DNA of 50,350 nucleotides from Symbiodinium natans (GCA_905221605.1 CAJNDS010000100.1:180542-230891), one strand, 5' to 3'; positions 9,601 to 20,047 are shown, numbered from the stretch's first letter. Numbers and translations: made by a program. Notes: generated by a model not told the origin, from the letters alone.

Positions 9601-11189
9601 CACCCTCGTGTACCGAAAGTCGGCTTCCCTTTTAGGCCAAGCACGAATTCCTCGCAATGCCCGCGCCAGTCGCACGAAGCGCATCAAGCGCAAGTGGCCT
9701 CAGGTCCACGAAGTATCTCCCAACTAGCCATCAATATTTCAAACCCTGACTTGACCCTGCAGCATAGGTACTTTTGGGCTTTTAGGAGCCGCCATCAAGA
9801 AATCAGGAAATCAACGCGGCATTGCGATGCAACGCGGGGATCCTTGTGATTGTGACAGTTTGAGCTCTATGTCCCAGGCCTCTCCCTCGCACCTTGGAGG
9901 GTGGAGGGTTAGCCACCCTCGCAGAATCACACCATGCGGCTTCTGAAACCTTCGAAACGATTTCAACTTAGAACTCTGCAGCGTCAGGCTGCTGATGTCT
10001 GAGTCCGCATAGCGCCGGTCTGACATGAGTTGGTCAACCACGTCGGCAATGATCTCCTCGATGCCATGATGGGCAGGTCAACCAACCCTTAAACCCTAGA
10101 CACCCTCAACTTGCAACAAACGTCGGCGCGGCTCCTTCTAGGGCCTAGGGCCTAGGATTCTCGGCTACGGGCTGAACGTTTAGGAGGTTGAAGCTCAAGC
10201 AGGGATCCGGGGCACAGGCCCAAGGGGTAAGAGCCAGGGGAGGCGATTCAACGGTGATGATGAAGTAATTAGAAGAGAGCATGGCCCTGAAATCCCCAAA
10301 GCCCAAAAAGTCAGCCCGCACCAAAAACCTCCGTACGCCAAGGGTCGCCAACACTTAGCATCACAATCGAGAAATCGAAGATGTTCCAAAGCCTGTCGCT
10401 TCCTCGAAAGAATCCTGAGCTCAGGACTCTGTTGCTCTGCTTAAGCTCAGCGTTTTGTGGGCTTAGGTGGGCAGATCGAAGTGAGGTGCTGGCTTTCGCG
10501 TCTTGAGTCCAGAAAACGGGGATAGTCACCAGGATAGGAGGATGGGCCAGGAATTCTCCCTAACAAAAGGGACCCTCGAGATGTTTAGTAGAAGCAGTAG
10601 AAGCAAGGTAGCAGGGTTCTTGCCATCTTGCAGTATGCGGGTGCCTACTGTTTTCCAGAGGTTCCCTTATCGGCTTCAATGAGGAGCTCGGTGGGCATCC
10701 TGCACAAAAAGCCGTAGATCCTAAACGCTGAAACCCCTATGGTAGTGGGTCAAACTCGACGTTAGATGGCAATTTCGGAAAAGGCACACTTCAGACCCTC
10801 GTGCACCCGCAACGCTGAAGTCTCACGAGAGGGGGGGTCTGGCGTTTTTGATTTCAAGGTCCCCAAAGCCTATATATAAACCCTATACCCTATCGACCAC
10901 GTATCACCAAAGCCTGAATTACTTACTACAGCCTATGCCCTAGGCCATTCATTTGACGTTCACGGTGAAGGCTCAGGCCGCTTGACTCAGTTTAGGTTTC
11001 AGGCTCGTCGGGTCTTCGGCCTAGGTTTATAGGGCTCAGGGTGTGTAGGGCGTTGCCTTGACTTGTGAATGGGGGCACGGCGAGACAACTCTGGTGGGCT
11101 GTCCAAGCCACCTTTGCACGTGCATGCCGCGAACTTTAAAGCAATCTCGGCAACGAACAACGCCACAATGATCATGTTGAGTACCTTGG
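581..11189 (-). CDS. Voltage-gated cation channel with C-terminal EF-hands, multi-exon (locus A, possibly decaying)
   Basis: A voltage-gated ion-channel domain (Ion_trans type) followed by an EF-hand tail, expected to be a membrane cation channel modulated by calcium. Exons, in transcription order: 11112-11189 (S2), 10353-10414 (S3), 9975-10056 (S3-S4 loop), 9645-9698 (S4), 9085-9122 (S4-S5 linker), about 8190-8293 (S5), 7279-7341 (pore helix), 3886-3929 (filter), 3620-3707 (S6), 3389-3432, 3196-3233, about 2905-2949, 2672-2714, 2170-2222, 1350-1430 and 581-638. Phases match at each junction from S2 to S5 and from the pore helix to the exon after S6. Donors are GT or GC and acceptors are AG. 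S1 and the S5-to-pore loop were not found with confidence. Three sites in the tail look damaged compared with the copy at 25-28 kb, so this locus may no longer make the full protein. The family call is firm; channel subtype and ion selectivity cannot be read. Confidence 0.8.
1350..1430 (-). CDS. Channel exon: helix between the EF-hands (locus A)
   Basis: It encodes DCLAKDDMASFMTSMDISTQ and then DVWTLF, the helix that leads into the second EF-hand. The donor TTCAG|GCCACA is a GC site. The bases before the exon read TTG where locus B has TAG, so the 3' splice site seems lost. Five of six base differences from locus B are synonymous. Confidence 0.7.
2170..2222 (-). CDS. Channel exon: first EF-hand (locus A)
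   Basis: It encodes EIDSDGTSVLTLPELKD, an EF-hand loop with acidic and Ser/Gly residues at the calcium-coordinating positions. It follows a CTTGCAG acceptor and ends CTT|GCATCC (GC donor). It is identical in protein to the locus B exon at 26775-26827. The exon before it has lost its donor in locus A. Confidence 0.75.
3389..3432 (-). CDS. Channel exon: post-S6 segment (locus A)
   Basis: It encodes GVFCNMAIESARADK directly after S6. The GVFC-x-x-AIE-x-A pattern is the usual cytoplasmic continuation of S6 in protist EF-hand channels. Two leading bases match the S6 phase, and the donor is CAAG|GCACCG (GC). The copy in locus B differs by one synonymous base. Confidence 0.8.
3620..3707 (-). CDS. 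Channel exon: S6 helix (locus A)
   Basis: The 29 codons start NQGEISLIASIAFLLYVV and end TVFAILNVVT. The Asn in the ILN motif is the conserved S6 asparagine of this family. It has a GCTGCAG acceptor and an ACAG|GCCGAA donor (GC). The locus B copy differs at eight bases by hand count, six of them synonymous, which indicates past selection on the protein. Confidence 0.85.
3886..3929 (-). CDS. Channel exon: selectivity filter region
   Basis: A 44-nt exon encoding ISWVDALTPLSISA after the second filter glycine. It follows a GTGCAG acceptor and ends GCA|GTTTCC in phase 0, matching the S6 exon. The counterpart in locus B (28232-28275) lacks the GT at the same donor position. Confidence 0.7.
4467..5150. 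other. Open but unconvincing stretch with a short repeated motif
   Basis: A 171-codon plus-strand frame and a 120-codon minus-strand frame overlap here, and neither looks like a known protein. The motif TTTCTCGCACTTACT recurs near 4827, 4912 and, with one change, 4950, which points to local repeat growth rather than coding constraint. It lies within the large pore intron of the channel. Confidence 0.2.
5796..6713 (-). CDS. Intronless 305-codon ORF, unknown function
   Basis: The longest uninterrupted reading frame in the window: 305 codons with a Met start, ending in TAA at 5796. It lies inside the 3.3 kb channel intron between the pore helix (7279) and the filter exon (3929), on the same strand. 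Residues about 100-150 hold a Trp- and basic-rich segment (CFRWHHKGRKEWLLL, then YFVRTSKSGKT). Residues about 165-225 hold a Cys-rich part (LLNFNCTGCGNIPTH, then LQCALCLENF) that could bind a metal. The C-terminus is acidic (EEACSSEWLECGFEDLEDI). No signal peptide or membrane helix is seen and I do not recognise the family. A retroposed or nested gene is the likely origin. The overlapping plus-strand 214-codon frame looks like its shadow. Confidence 0.5.
   Translation of the reverse strand: MSRAPVQSRPSLPTSDGLESSHPTCDAESQKEGTARLEGEAARLGELFPYASPLTAGCGVSPALEDQVRSSSNLASVERTWAHRANCGPSQSRTFHQALCFRWHHKGRKEWLLLSEDSSVYFVRTSKSGKTVRAGPCGQWRCMEDPAELHGGTGGDPPVQWLRLLNFNCTGCGNIPTHNLNFVPGPGERQPAILYGEDGRRIELQCALCLENFLECTWSWPSFDQAVRRQVFLDDASLADLRQLGHQGTEPVESSLAPLSSAASAHGWTFLEEGCSQDLDSPEEACSSEWLECGFEDLEDIPWEV
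7279..7341 (-). CDS. Channel exon: pore helix
   Basis: It encodes SVPRSSVKESMLTLFLSITG. MLTLFLSITGG is the pore-helix pattern that precedes the filter in voltage-gated channels. The acceptor is CCAG and the donor is GGAG|GCCCAA (a GC donor). It ends in phase 1 and joins in frame to the filter exon at 3886-3929, reading TGGISW. Confidence 0.75.
7491..7733 (-). CDS. Possible S5-to-pore extracellular loop exon
   Basis: A minus-strand frame between the S5 and pore-helix exons reads an acidic stretch, AFDEGSDIEAVSQIMAEEQG, then DDVTP and a mixed segment. Its position and acidic character suit the extracellular turret of a channel. The splice sites were not settled. Confidence 0.25.
   Translation of the reverse strand: MSAAIAFDEGSDIEAVSQIMAEEQGDDVTPRLIAQTVSDHCRQQADLSMACEPSLVQFWPLGLSRPCDASLKGLGRNRKA
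7992..8079. repeat. Poly-C run and nearby poly-G run
   Basis: A 21-base C run (7992-8012) is followed about 50 bp later by a 16-base G run (8064-8079). The G run is flanked by direct copies of GCTAGCTTT. The pair could form a hairpin or quadruplex. It lies in a channel intron just below the S5 exon. Confidence 0.8.
8190..8293 (-). CDS. Channel exon: S5 helix (3' edge uncertain)
   Basis: After a GTTGCAG acceptor, in phase 0, the frame reads TVSLSPRLLLMIFFCFGVLF and continues through a second hydrophobic stretch. This fits S5 and joins in frame to the linker exon. No single donor stands out, so the low-coordinate edge is approximate. Confidence 0.6.
9085..9122 (-). CDS. Channel exon: S4-S5 linker
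   Basis: A 38-nt exon encoding YMSSLRTIVFSI after completing the last S4 arginine. An SLRTIVFSI-like amphipathic stretch is typical of the linker between S4 and S5. It has a TCCAG acceptor and an ATC|GTGCCT donor, and ends in phase 0. Confidence 0.7.
9645..9698 (-). CDS. Channel exon: S4 voltage sensor
   Basis: It encodes HLRLMRFVRLARALRGI, completed by an Arg at the next junction. Counting that Arg, six arginines fall at every third residue (R-x-x-R), the defining pattern of an S4 voltage sensor. It has a CCTGAG acceptor and an ATTC|GTGCTT donor, and its phases match both neighbours. This is the strongest single piece of evidence for the channel. Confidence 0.85.
9975..10056 (-). CDS. Channel exon: end of S3 and S3-S4 loop
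   Basis: It encodes EIIADVVDQLMS followed by an acidic, serine-rich stretch (DRRYADSDISSLTLQ). It starts in phase 0 after CGAG and ends one base into a codon before GTTCTA. Both phases agree with the S3 and S4 exons on either side. Confidence 0.65.
10353..10414 (-). CDS. Channel exon: S3 helix
   Basis: It encodes FFRGSDRLWNIFDFSIVMLS. The WNIFDF core is the S2-S3 loop and start of S3 seen across voltage-gated Ca/Na-type channels. It has a GCTCAG acceptor and an AGT|GTTGGC donor. Two leading bases plus 20 codons fit the phase of the S2 exon. Confidence 0.8.
11112..11189 (-). CDS. Channel exon: S2 helix
   Basis: The exon encodes KVLNMIIVALFVAEIALKFA followed by a short Cys-containing tail. 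A hydrophobic helix with a Glu and a Lys near its inner end (AEIALKF) is the usual S2 pattern of voltage-gated channels. It is bounded by a CTCAG acceptor and an AAAG|GTGGCT donor. It ends in phase 1, and the S3 exon supplies the two bases needed to keep the frame. Confidence 0.75.
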
Positions 11190-11374
11190 CTGAGCTCCGT
11201 CCTGGAGCACAGAAGAGTAGGCTCATCGTTGCATTCCGCAGTCCCCCGGCCCGTGAACCACAGCACATTTGTATGACCCGACAGGTTAGACTGTGCAATT
11301 ACATGGAGGCTGCCCAGAAAAGGCCCAGTAGCAGGTGTGATGCGCTTGGAGCGAACCTAATGCGCTCCTACATT

Positions 11375-11595
11375 TCAGCCTACAAGAACCATCAAGAACC
11401 TCACACCCTCTCGAGACCCTCTCGACTGAGACCCACTGTCCGCACAGGGCACGTAGAAGCTGTGCAGCCGCTCGTCGGAAGGAAGGCTGGAAGAGGCATC
11501 CACCTTTTCAAAATGAGAGGCAAGCGTTTTGTTGGTGAAGCCTTCGTGGGGTTTGCTGGAAGCTCTTTGCTTCGCTAGTCCCATTTGATTGCTCG

Positions 11596-11630
<35 letters not shown>

Positions 11631-11631
11631 C
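11375..11631 (-). CDS. Possible cytoplasmic exon with a CAG-type repeat
   Basis: Between the hydrophobic exons and the S2 exon, a minus-strand frame runs from a CAG/CAA repeat (poly-Ser or poly-Gln depending on frame) into MGLAKQRASSKPHEGFTNK and on to a charged, serine-rich segment. It has no membrane helix. A disordered linker before the voltage sensor is plausible, but no splice boundary decides the frame. Confidence 0.25.
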
Positions 11632-11775
11632 TTCGGCGGCGAAGAAAACAGTAGACCTATACCAGAGAGAGGCTTGGCATCAGCGCAGCAATCACGCCAT
11701 CACGCTCGCAGCTGTCGCAAGACTTTCGCCGTAAGGGTTACTGCATGTCACTCTCACGATCAGTAGCGCTCGCAC

Positions 11776-12165
11776 CTGCACATCAGAAGCGCCATAGATA
11801 AATGGCAACATCGGCTTCAGGTTGCCAGCACAGTCAACAAAGTCAAAAAGACAAGGTGACAGCACAAGCTTATCTTGCACGTGCTCCTGCCCCTACACTT
11901 GCATGCGTCGAAGTGGACTCTTACAGCACAAGAGGTGCGAACCCCACGAAGATCCAGATGCACCCGACCTCGGCCCCCAGCAGCACCAGATTGAGGAAAA
12001 TCCTGAGCTCTCTCTGCAGGTTGCAAACTCTTGTCGAATCACTGCTATGGCTATGCGTCGTGGCCGCCATCTATCCCGACACAGACCCACCAAGTGAGAG
12101 GCTGAATTCACAGGATGAGCTGCAAGACGGCGGTGCCGATGACAAAGAATTTGGACGAGACAATC
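11776..12165 (-). CDS. Hydrophobic exons upstream of the channel (possible N-terminal part or separate membrane protein)
   Basis: Three exons join in frame: 12112-12165 (IVSSKFFVIGTAVLQLI), 11948-12002 (IFLNLVLLGAEVGCIWIF) and 11776-11868 (LFDFVDCAGNLKPMLPFIYG, ending CAG|GTGCGAG). Acceptors are GGGCAG, GCTCAG and the weaker ATAAG. The phases agree (2+1, then 0). The product would be strongly hydrophobic, with at least one and probably two membrane helices. I do not recognise the family. It could be the start of the channel protein, since S1 is otherwise missing, or the end of another gene. A CAG-type repeat (11597-11630) and an ORF with a serine-rich start follow before S2. Confidence 0.35.
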
Positions 12166-12399
12166 CTGCCCAATGACACGCGCAAGAAACGTCTGTGTCT
12201 TTGAGCTTGGCCTGGCCTGATGAACTTCCAAGGTACAACTTTACCCTGATTTTGCCCGCCCTACACAGCTCAGAAAGGGCATGCATGCGCAATGGCCAAA
12301 ATCCTGCATCACCCGCGTGCAACATTGACCATTTGAGGGGCGTGGGGAACTCGATTGCCAACAGTCGCGTACTTGTCATGAGGCTGAGATATTAAGTAA

Positions 12400-14970
12400 G
12401 GACTGCATGATACTGGAGATCCTGAAGGCACAAGCAGCCCTAGAACCTAACACCTGCCTCGCTAGAGATGGGGGGCCCATGCCTATAGGCCAGTTTATAA
12501 TTTGGGGTTTAGGGTTTAGGCTGTGTAGGGAGGGGGCCCTGCCCTCTTACCCTTGCCTGCCAGCCCACACACTTCCGGTCCTCGGGTTCAGTTCTGATTC
12601 TTAGGGGATGCGGCCGGAAGATAGCTAGGGGTTTCGGGTGGGTCGCTACTTCCCAAAAAAGGGTTTGGGCCTACTGACCTTGCCTTTTCCAGCTTCGGTG
12701 ATGAGGTTTGCTGGGAGGATGCACTTTACCTTCGGCCTCTAAGTCTATCAGTCCCTCTTCTCGAAAGACCAACTTTATCGCACTGTCTAACCGCAAGCCC
12801 CAGAGCAGAGCCAGTGTGGAGAACGGCATGTACATGCGTAGAGATGCAGGATACTGTAAGTATGGCTTATCTGGGGTCCCTTTCGCTGCGTTTTGGAGAT
12901 TGGGGCTTTGAGAAGGACACCAGGCCGGTGCCATGTGAGACTGGTCCAAAGTCAGCAATCGGCAGGGCAGGGGACTCGGTGCTCCAACTTGACATCTGAA
13001 TCTAAGTGGCCTGCTCTTTACAGATCTTTACATTGTCAGTCAGCGTGCAGGTCTACATGCTTTCACACCCGAAGCCCTTCGACCTCCAAAACCCTTTATC
13101 CTCAATTAGTTCCTTGATCCCAGGCTGCTTGGGCCAAGCCGCATGTGTGAGGGAATCTGCTTGTTAAAAAAACTGGTGAACGACTTCCGGAACTGGCGAC
13201 CGGGCCGCTTGCGGAGGTTCAGAGGTGCTGAAGGTTTATGCAGGCTTTTAGGGGGTTGCGCCGGGTGGGTCTTGTGCTCAAAGTGTGCCGATATACAGTT
13301 GCCAAGGCCCAGCAGTACAAGTTTGTGTCCTACAGCAAGCTACTGGCACATGTGTTTTCCAGGGTACACATAGCGAAGCCAGGCGCAGGAAGTTCCAAAG
13401 TGATGCTGATCAAACATGATTCATACTTATCCGTATATCACAGAACGCCGGTCGATGAACCATGTTTGATGCAGCGTGCAATTCTTCAAACAATGATCCT
13501 TATTTGAATTATACGGGACGCTCATGGCTTTAGGCCTGCACCCGCTCTTGAATGGACCATGACGGTGTCCTAGTCAATTGCAGCAAAGACTTGGGGTTTC
13601 TAAGCTGGTTTAGGGGAGGGTTTGGCACTTTTAGGGCTTCATAACGTGCATTTGCATGCATGCCTCCGGTCTTAGAAGCTTAAGCTATGTCCTAGACCCG
13701 ATGCCGAAACAGAAGAGCCCTGTGGAGGGGCTTGGGTTCTCTTTGAAAGACGCTATAACTCTAGACCCTGGGCTCTACAGAAGCACAGAGTGCATGATTT
13801 GGATCGTATGCAGGCGCGCGGGATGAATTCATCACCGAACAAAAGCTAAACCTTTAACGCCCGACCCTAGTATGCAATCACGCCTTCGCCTTCATTGCCA
13901 AGAACTCGGATTGTCTCGCACGCCTCACGGACCTTATTTACAGTACGGGTTGCAAACTCAACAAGTTTTCTGTGGACAAGAAGCTCAGAAGCTCGACTGC
14001 GGCCCCTAAGCCTGCTTCTCCGCTGTCTTCAGCAAATTGACACAAGACTTACCGGAATCCATCAGACACAAACAAAACTGGAATCAACATGGGAGTTTCC
14101 AGCGAGATGCGACCTTTATTGGTGTTTCCCTGCGAACCCACATGCTTGAACATGCATCCAAAACCAGCGAAGAACCCAGCGGAACCCATTACAAAGGCGC
14201 GGCGAAACCGATTATACGGGAACCCTGCGAAACAGGAGGAGACATATTACAATTTTTCGCACGAGCCAGTCCCCATGCTTGAAGGTCGCATTTCCGCGAC
14301 CTTCAACTTGTGAAAGCATAGCGAAACCCCAGCGAGGAACCCACATGCCTCAATGGCATGAAGACTTTCCAGTGCAATGGATACTTTCCAATGGAGTAAA
14401 TCCACATGGTATTACCCAGCGAAAGAGCTAGGTTCTTCCGGCGGTTGTAACGACCGGCTGGGACCCTTCCTGTGAAGATTTCACTTCGGAATTCTTAGCC
14501 CTCAGCCCGTAAATCGCTGCTACAGACCAAAGACACTTTAACAATTGCACCTTGCTAGACCCCATGTACCCTTCAAGACCTCAGATGCTCTCAATACCCC
14601 CAAAAAAGGTACCGATATGTAGGCCATATAGGCCCCTCTATGAAGCTAAACCAAAAGCAGGGGAACAAACTTCTCGATGGATGAGGCACAGCTCTGTCAG
14701 CTCGTCGGTGCCACTTCGCTTGCTTTCGCTAGTAACGCCTGCGTCTGCAAGCAGGGCGCCCAGGGTCTAGGCTTTGGTTTGGCGGCCCAAACCCTACATG
14801 TTTGTATGTTATTGCCAGCCCCTTACAAGCATAAGGTTCTTGGTGGCTTGGGAGCCTTGAGGACTTTCAGATTGTTAGGTTTTGAAGGATGCCAGTGGCT
14901 TTTTTGCTTTGTAACCTCGCCACATCAATCCAAGAAGTACAGAAACGCTAGCAGCACCCCCTAAGTCTGC
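12400..14970. other. No convincing gene
   Basis: This is mostly non-coding sequence with scattered TTTAGGG fragments (near 12500). A plus-strand frame at 13238-13507 (…YKFVSYSKLLAHVFSRVHI…) is the only stretch with a protein-like look. It has no supporting splice sites or recognisable motif. Confidence 0.3.
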
Positions 14971-15004
14971 ATCCCCTATCCCTTAATCCTTAAATATCCT
15001 CCTA

Positions 15005-15182
<178 letters not shown>

Positions 15183-15189
15183 GACAGTT

Positions 15190-18100
15190 TTTTGAAGGAA
15201 CGAACGCACGTCATGCAAACAACCATGTGCTCATGTGAGTGACGGCAACCGCTGTGTGCACCTCTTTGAGAACCTGCTTGATGTTCAGTAAAAACCATAG
15301 TGCCAGCGCCGCGCAAGCATCGGAAAACATGCACCGTGACAACGTGGCTCTCGTCCCGCCAAAAACCAAGGCGCGACAGCAAGGGTAGCGTCCTGCGCAT
15401 ACTAATATCGGAACAGTAGAAAAGTGAGTAGCAACAGCAATAGCAATAGCAATGGCAGCAATAATCGAGAAACTAATGCCCGGAATAACAGTACTAGCTG
15501 ATAAAGGATTCTGGAGTTCTACCGATTGCAAATGGTTGATGCAGAGCCATTTAGGGCATGGTTTGATGTCAAGGGGCCTCGTCCGAAGTCTTGAGGCAGG
15601 CCCTCCAGGGCATGGGGCAGGGTCTCTGGCTGCTCTGGCTGCTCCAGAATAGCATCCGACGCTCCACCTTTCACTGAGCCGTTTGGGTTTAACTTCAAAA
15701 CTGGGCGAGGGGTCGGAGAGGCAGTGGGCTGGGTGGGGCACGAGGTGTTCGCGCCAATTGGTATCAACTGAGCAAAGAGCAATTGGACCAGGCTCCGACA
15801 AGTTATGCAACCTACGGGGCCGTTTGATGCAAACATGATTCAGGCTTCTTGTTAAGAGCCTACCATTGTTAGTGTGAACCCAACCGAAAAACCTACATCT
15901 CACCACCCCCCCCCCCCCCCTGCCCCTCCTTACGACTGTCTACCACTGCCACCCTGAACTCAACTGCCATATGCGGGTGGCTGCTGCGGCGGCCAGGCGC
16001 CGGGTGAGGGGGAGCGAGGAGTCCTGTGAAAGATTAGATACAGTAAGGGAGATGTTGTGAAGACCTGATATAGTAATCTTCGGTCCAAAAGTTTCGAGCC
16101 ACGGGGCCTCTAAGGCGCTTGTAGAGTACCGGGGGTGTCGTATTCCCCTACCCCGGGCAAAGCGGAGGAATTAACTTGGTGGCGGCGGGGGTGGGTGAGT
16201 GGAAGATGGTGGAAGTCATCCTTGCCCTTAGCAGTTCTCGAAGACCCTAATAAAATCCCTGACAAGAAACCTCGAAAGGCTCGTGCCTCCACACTGACGG
16301 TTTGAGGTCTAGCAAGCCCTGCAGACCTCTTGTCCTCCAAACTCCCCTGTTCTTTCTCAAAAGCCCATAGGTCAAAACCACTGCGTTCGAGCCCTGTTGT
16401 CATGACGTGCAAAGAGAGTCCTCTGTTGCCGAAAGTGGTCAGGTCAGGAGGCTTCTGCAGCTGGCTGGCCTCCAGGGCTTGAGGGTTTGGGACTCCGGGG
16501 CTTTGATTCTGGGCCTTCTTTAGTGCCTTTGGAGGGTGGATTGCGCTTCTGCTTCGGGACCTTCTGGCTTGAGGGCAAGACCGTGGAAGGGTCGGGTAAG
16601 AAAGAAGGTTCAGAAAAGTTGTGAGACTTTAGGGGTCTTCAAGGCTTCCGGCTGAGGTGAGCTGAGGGAGCTCAGGGTCTAAGAGTTTAGGGCATCTCTC
16701 CATTCTCCATCGGCACGCGCAGCACACCCGATCTGAACCCCAACCGTACGCGTACCCGCAGCTGTGCATACACGTACATGTATAAATATCTATGTAAATA
16801 TGTAAATAAGCATGCATGCGTATGCATGTATACTTAGCTACACACATATAGGTATAGGAATATATACACATGTATATTATGCATATGCACGACTTTCACG
16901 TAGGAACGACAAAAAAACACACCGGAGGAATCCGCCCTCGACTGTAGCCCTACATATACCGAAACTTGGAACACCTGACGCAATTCCCCAAATTCCTGAA
17001 TCCGAACCTCCATCAAGACCATAGATCCAGACCCAGAACCCTAAACCCTGACCCTAATCCCCAAACCCTAAACCCGATTTGAAACCAGTCCTGGGCCACA
17101 TCCAGGGATTGCGTCATGGGCGTCGCCATCGCTGAGGAGCGGCCGGCGCCGCTCTCGGTTGAACTGAGCTGGGCTTGCTTGGAAGTCCAGGGAATCCTAA
17201 GCCCTAAGCCCTAAGCCCTGAGCCCTGAGCCCTAAGCCCTAAGCCCTAAACCCTAAACCCCAGTCCACGCATATAGAGCGTGTGGCGCATTAGGGAGACC
17301 CTTCCCCTACTGCATTGCGGACTGCATCTCGGCAATAAGGCAAACATGAGTCCCAAGCGCCCGAACTTGGCCCTGCTTATACAAAACGAAGGAACCGTGT
17401 CTATGTAAATATAAATCTAAATGAATAAATATAAATATGTAAATGTATACATATATATATATATACATTTGTATATGTATGTAGGTGTCCTTCACACCTA
17501 TGCACATGCGTACACATGTAGGTCACCCAAAACCCTCCAACCCCAAGCCGAAGGCATCGACAAAAATGTGCCGGCATGCGGCAACTGGCGGAAGAGGCTT
17601 TTACCGGACTCTGACAGCTGTGTCACCTGCTGCTTCAGGCTTTCAGGGCAGGATCGAGGGCTTGTGAACTGACCCAGGGATACGTTCCGGGAGCTGTAGT
17701 ATCAGAACAAGCAACAGCTCCCAAAATGCTCAGGCTGCGATAGGTGCACAATGTCGCCTACGTTCGGAAGAAACTGTAGGACTCGGGGCTGAGTGGGGTT
17801 GAGTAGCGAGCTTTGTAACACTGCTTGGTGCCAAGAAGGTCGGCGCAGCCGCGTTTCACGTGCACGTTGGGCGTACTGGGTTTAGGAGGGCTAACCCCCT
17901 GCTATCTGTACTCCGGTCAACTTGAAATCCCGCCCACATTCCAAGACCTGCAGAGTCAGCTCCATCAGGATTTCCTTCTGTCGTGATAACCTTGCCACCA
18001 AGGTGATGAAGTTGCTGCTGCGACTATGAGATCGCCAAGAGCCCTACATATAGCTGCGCCACACATAACGGCACGTGTTTTTCCCATGTTACGAAAGCAT

Positions 18101-19000
18101 GTAATCTGAGTAAACGTTGAACTATAACTAGAACAGAACTACTGCCACGAAGCCCTGGATAAGCCCAAACTCCCAAAGCATGCAACAAAGGCGCTGCTGG
18201 TCAACCACGCTACGTAGCTCTCGAAGGGAGAGGTTGACCTGAAGCAGACGCGGAGGCTCCTGCTTAGAGCCGCTGGTTCAGGCCTTTAATTCACGGACGT
18301 GGGAGTCAGCAAGTCCTGCCGGCGCTTCAGGTGGCAGTGAAGTGGCGAAAGGTGTGAATATGTCTTGATGTGAATGGGGTGCATGTTTGGGGCATGAATG
18401 TCGTAGATGTAAATCATCGGGTGAGTCGTCAATGTGTCATTGGGGCGACCAAACAGCGGCTTTGGTTTGGATTCTGGTGCCTGCTTGTCTGGGGCATCTC
18501 GTCACATGTTGTCAAAGCAACTAAGAAGCTTGCACTGAGGCGTCTGCAAACAGAATAGCCAGGCTAAACAATCCCTGCAAGGAGCAGAATCAGAATAAAA
18601 CACAAGAAAAATGAATGTAACGGTATAAACAATATACATATAAAAATATATAACAACTATATGTGTACATACGTGTTTATATGTATTTAGTTTTTAATCT
18701 TCATATTTACATATAAATCCAGAAAATCCAAAGCCAGGGGCACCTCGTCCAAGGTGGTGGAGCTTTCGCTGCAGGTGTCCTCCTTCACTGACCTCGCAGA
18801 AACTTCGGGCTTGAGAGGACGTAGGGCTCAGGGTTTAGGGTTTAGGGTTTAGCGGACAGGCTCACAAGGCTTTCAGTCAGGTTCGGTCAGGGAAGTTTCG
18901 TGGGTACGGGGTCTCAATTCCGCCGTGCTTTGATGGCAACCTAAACCCAAACCCCTAATAGTACATGTATATATATATATATATAAACAATAGTAATACC
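15190..19000. other. Non-coding stretch with AT-rich and telomere-type fragments
   Basis: No supported exon. It contains a 15-base C run (15906-15920), AT-rich patches with TATA/ATAT repeats (16770-16880, 17400-17475, 18600-18720), CCCTAAA-type fragments (17035-17075, 17195-17255) and TTTAGGG fragments (18830-18853). Confidence 0.5.
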
Positions 19001-19740
19001 ACCCACAAAACTACAACAATAGGAACACTAGTCACTAGTACCAGTATCAAGGAGACATAATCGATGATCTCAGGTTTGGGGCGGAGGCGGCGATTCTACG
19101 GCTGCAAACTTCGGGAAACAGGGCGTGGTGTAAGCACTTTCCGCCTGTCGGGGATTCATCCGGCGTTGCGCAGGCAAGACTCAAGAAAAACAAACAAAAG
19201 CTGCTCGGTTGTGAAGAAAGCGCCCCTTGCTTTCAGACGCTTCAATGCCAAAAGAAAGCCGTGACACGTCAAAATCTCGAAGCCTCAACTTACAAGTCGC
19301 CCGCGATGGCTTACATCTCCCTGACAGGATGTGCAATGCACAAGGAAGGGAAGCGGACTTTTGACTGCACGCGCGCCTGACCTAGCAGGACATATATAGG
19401 GCCTACTTCAATAATTGAGGGCCTCAGAAGCTCTCGGACAAGGTCAGGTTGCCAGTTCCGATAAGCTCAAAAGCCAACCGCTACTTGCCGCTACTTGTGA
19501 AGGTGGTCCCAAAACCCCACCTAATCCCTACTTCTGAGGGCGGCGCGGGGACATGCCTATCAGCAGAGAGCGCCGATGTGCCGACTACAAATCAAATAAA
19601 CAACACACTGGACTGGGCAAGGAAAGGCATGGCTGGTCCGGGATATCCTGTGCCAATCCCTAAGACTCGAATGTCTGTTCCCTTTTTTGTTACGATGCAA
19701 TTTCTCATGAAGGAGTATGCAGCCCAACAGCCTTTACGGC

Positions 19741-19953
19741 CTATACGCCTGTGCAACAACTGAAGCCGCACGTCGCAGTCCGAGGAGCATGGGCTTCGAT
19801 GACATGGGGCAAACCGAGCACGCTGCGGATGAGCTCTGCTAAGACTGCTAAGAAGTTCCCAAACCCCGGCCCACGGCCACGAAAGGAGCTGCAGAAAGCA
19901 CAGAAGGGTTCATGGAGGACAACAAGTGACTGCAAGTCCCTTGACCACGGCAT
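19741..19953 (-). CDS. Weak coding island
   Basis: After a GCTTTCTGCAG acceptor a minus-strand frame reads SFRGRGPGFGNFLAVLAELI and on to RSVLGLPHVIEAH. The mix of residues and the acceptor suggest an exon. The family is not recognised and the donor is unclear. Confidence 0.3.
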   Translation of the reverse strand: MPWSRDLQSLVVLHEPFCAFCSSFRGRGPGFGNFLAVLAELIRSVLGLPHVIEAHAPRTATCGFSCCTGV

Positions 19954-20047
19954 TCAGTCTCTCATGGGATCACCTTTCATGCAACAAAGGAGTCTGAAAC
20001 CGGATTCATGTCCCCTATCCACAAAGCAAAGACCAAGAATGAATCAT

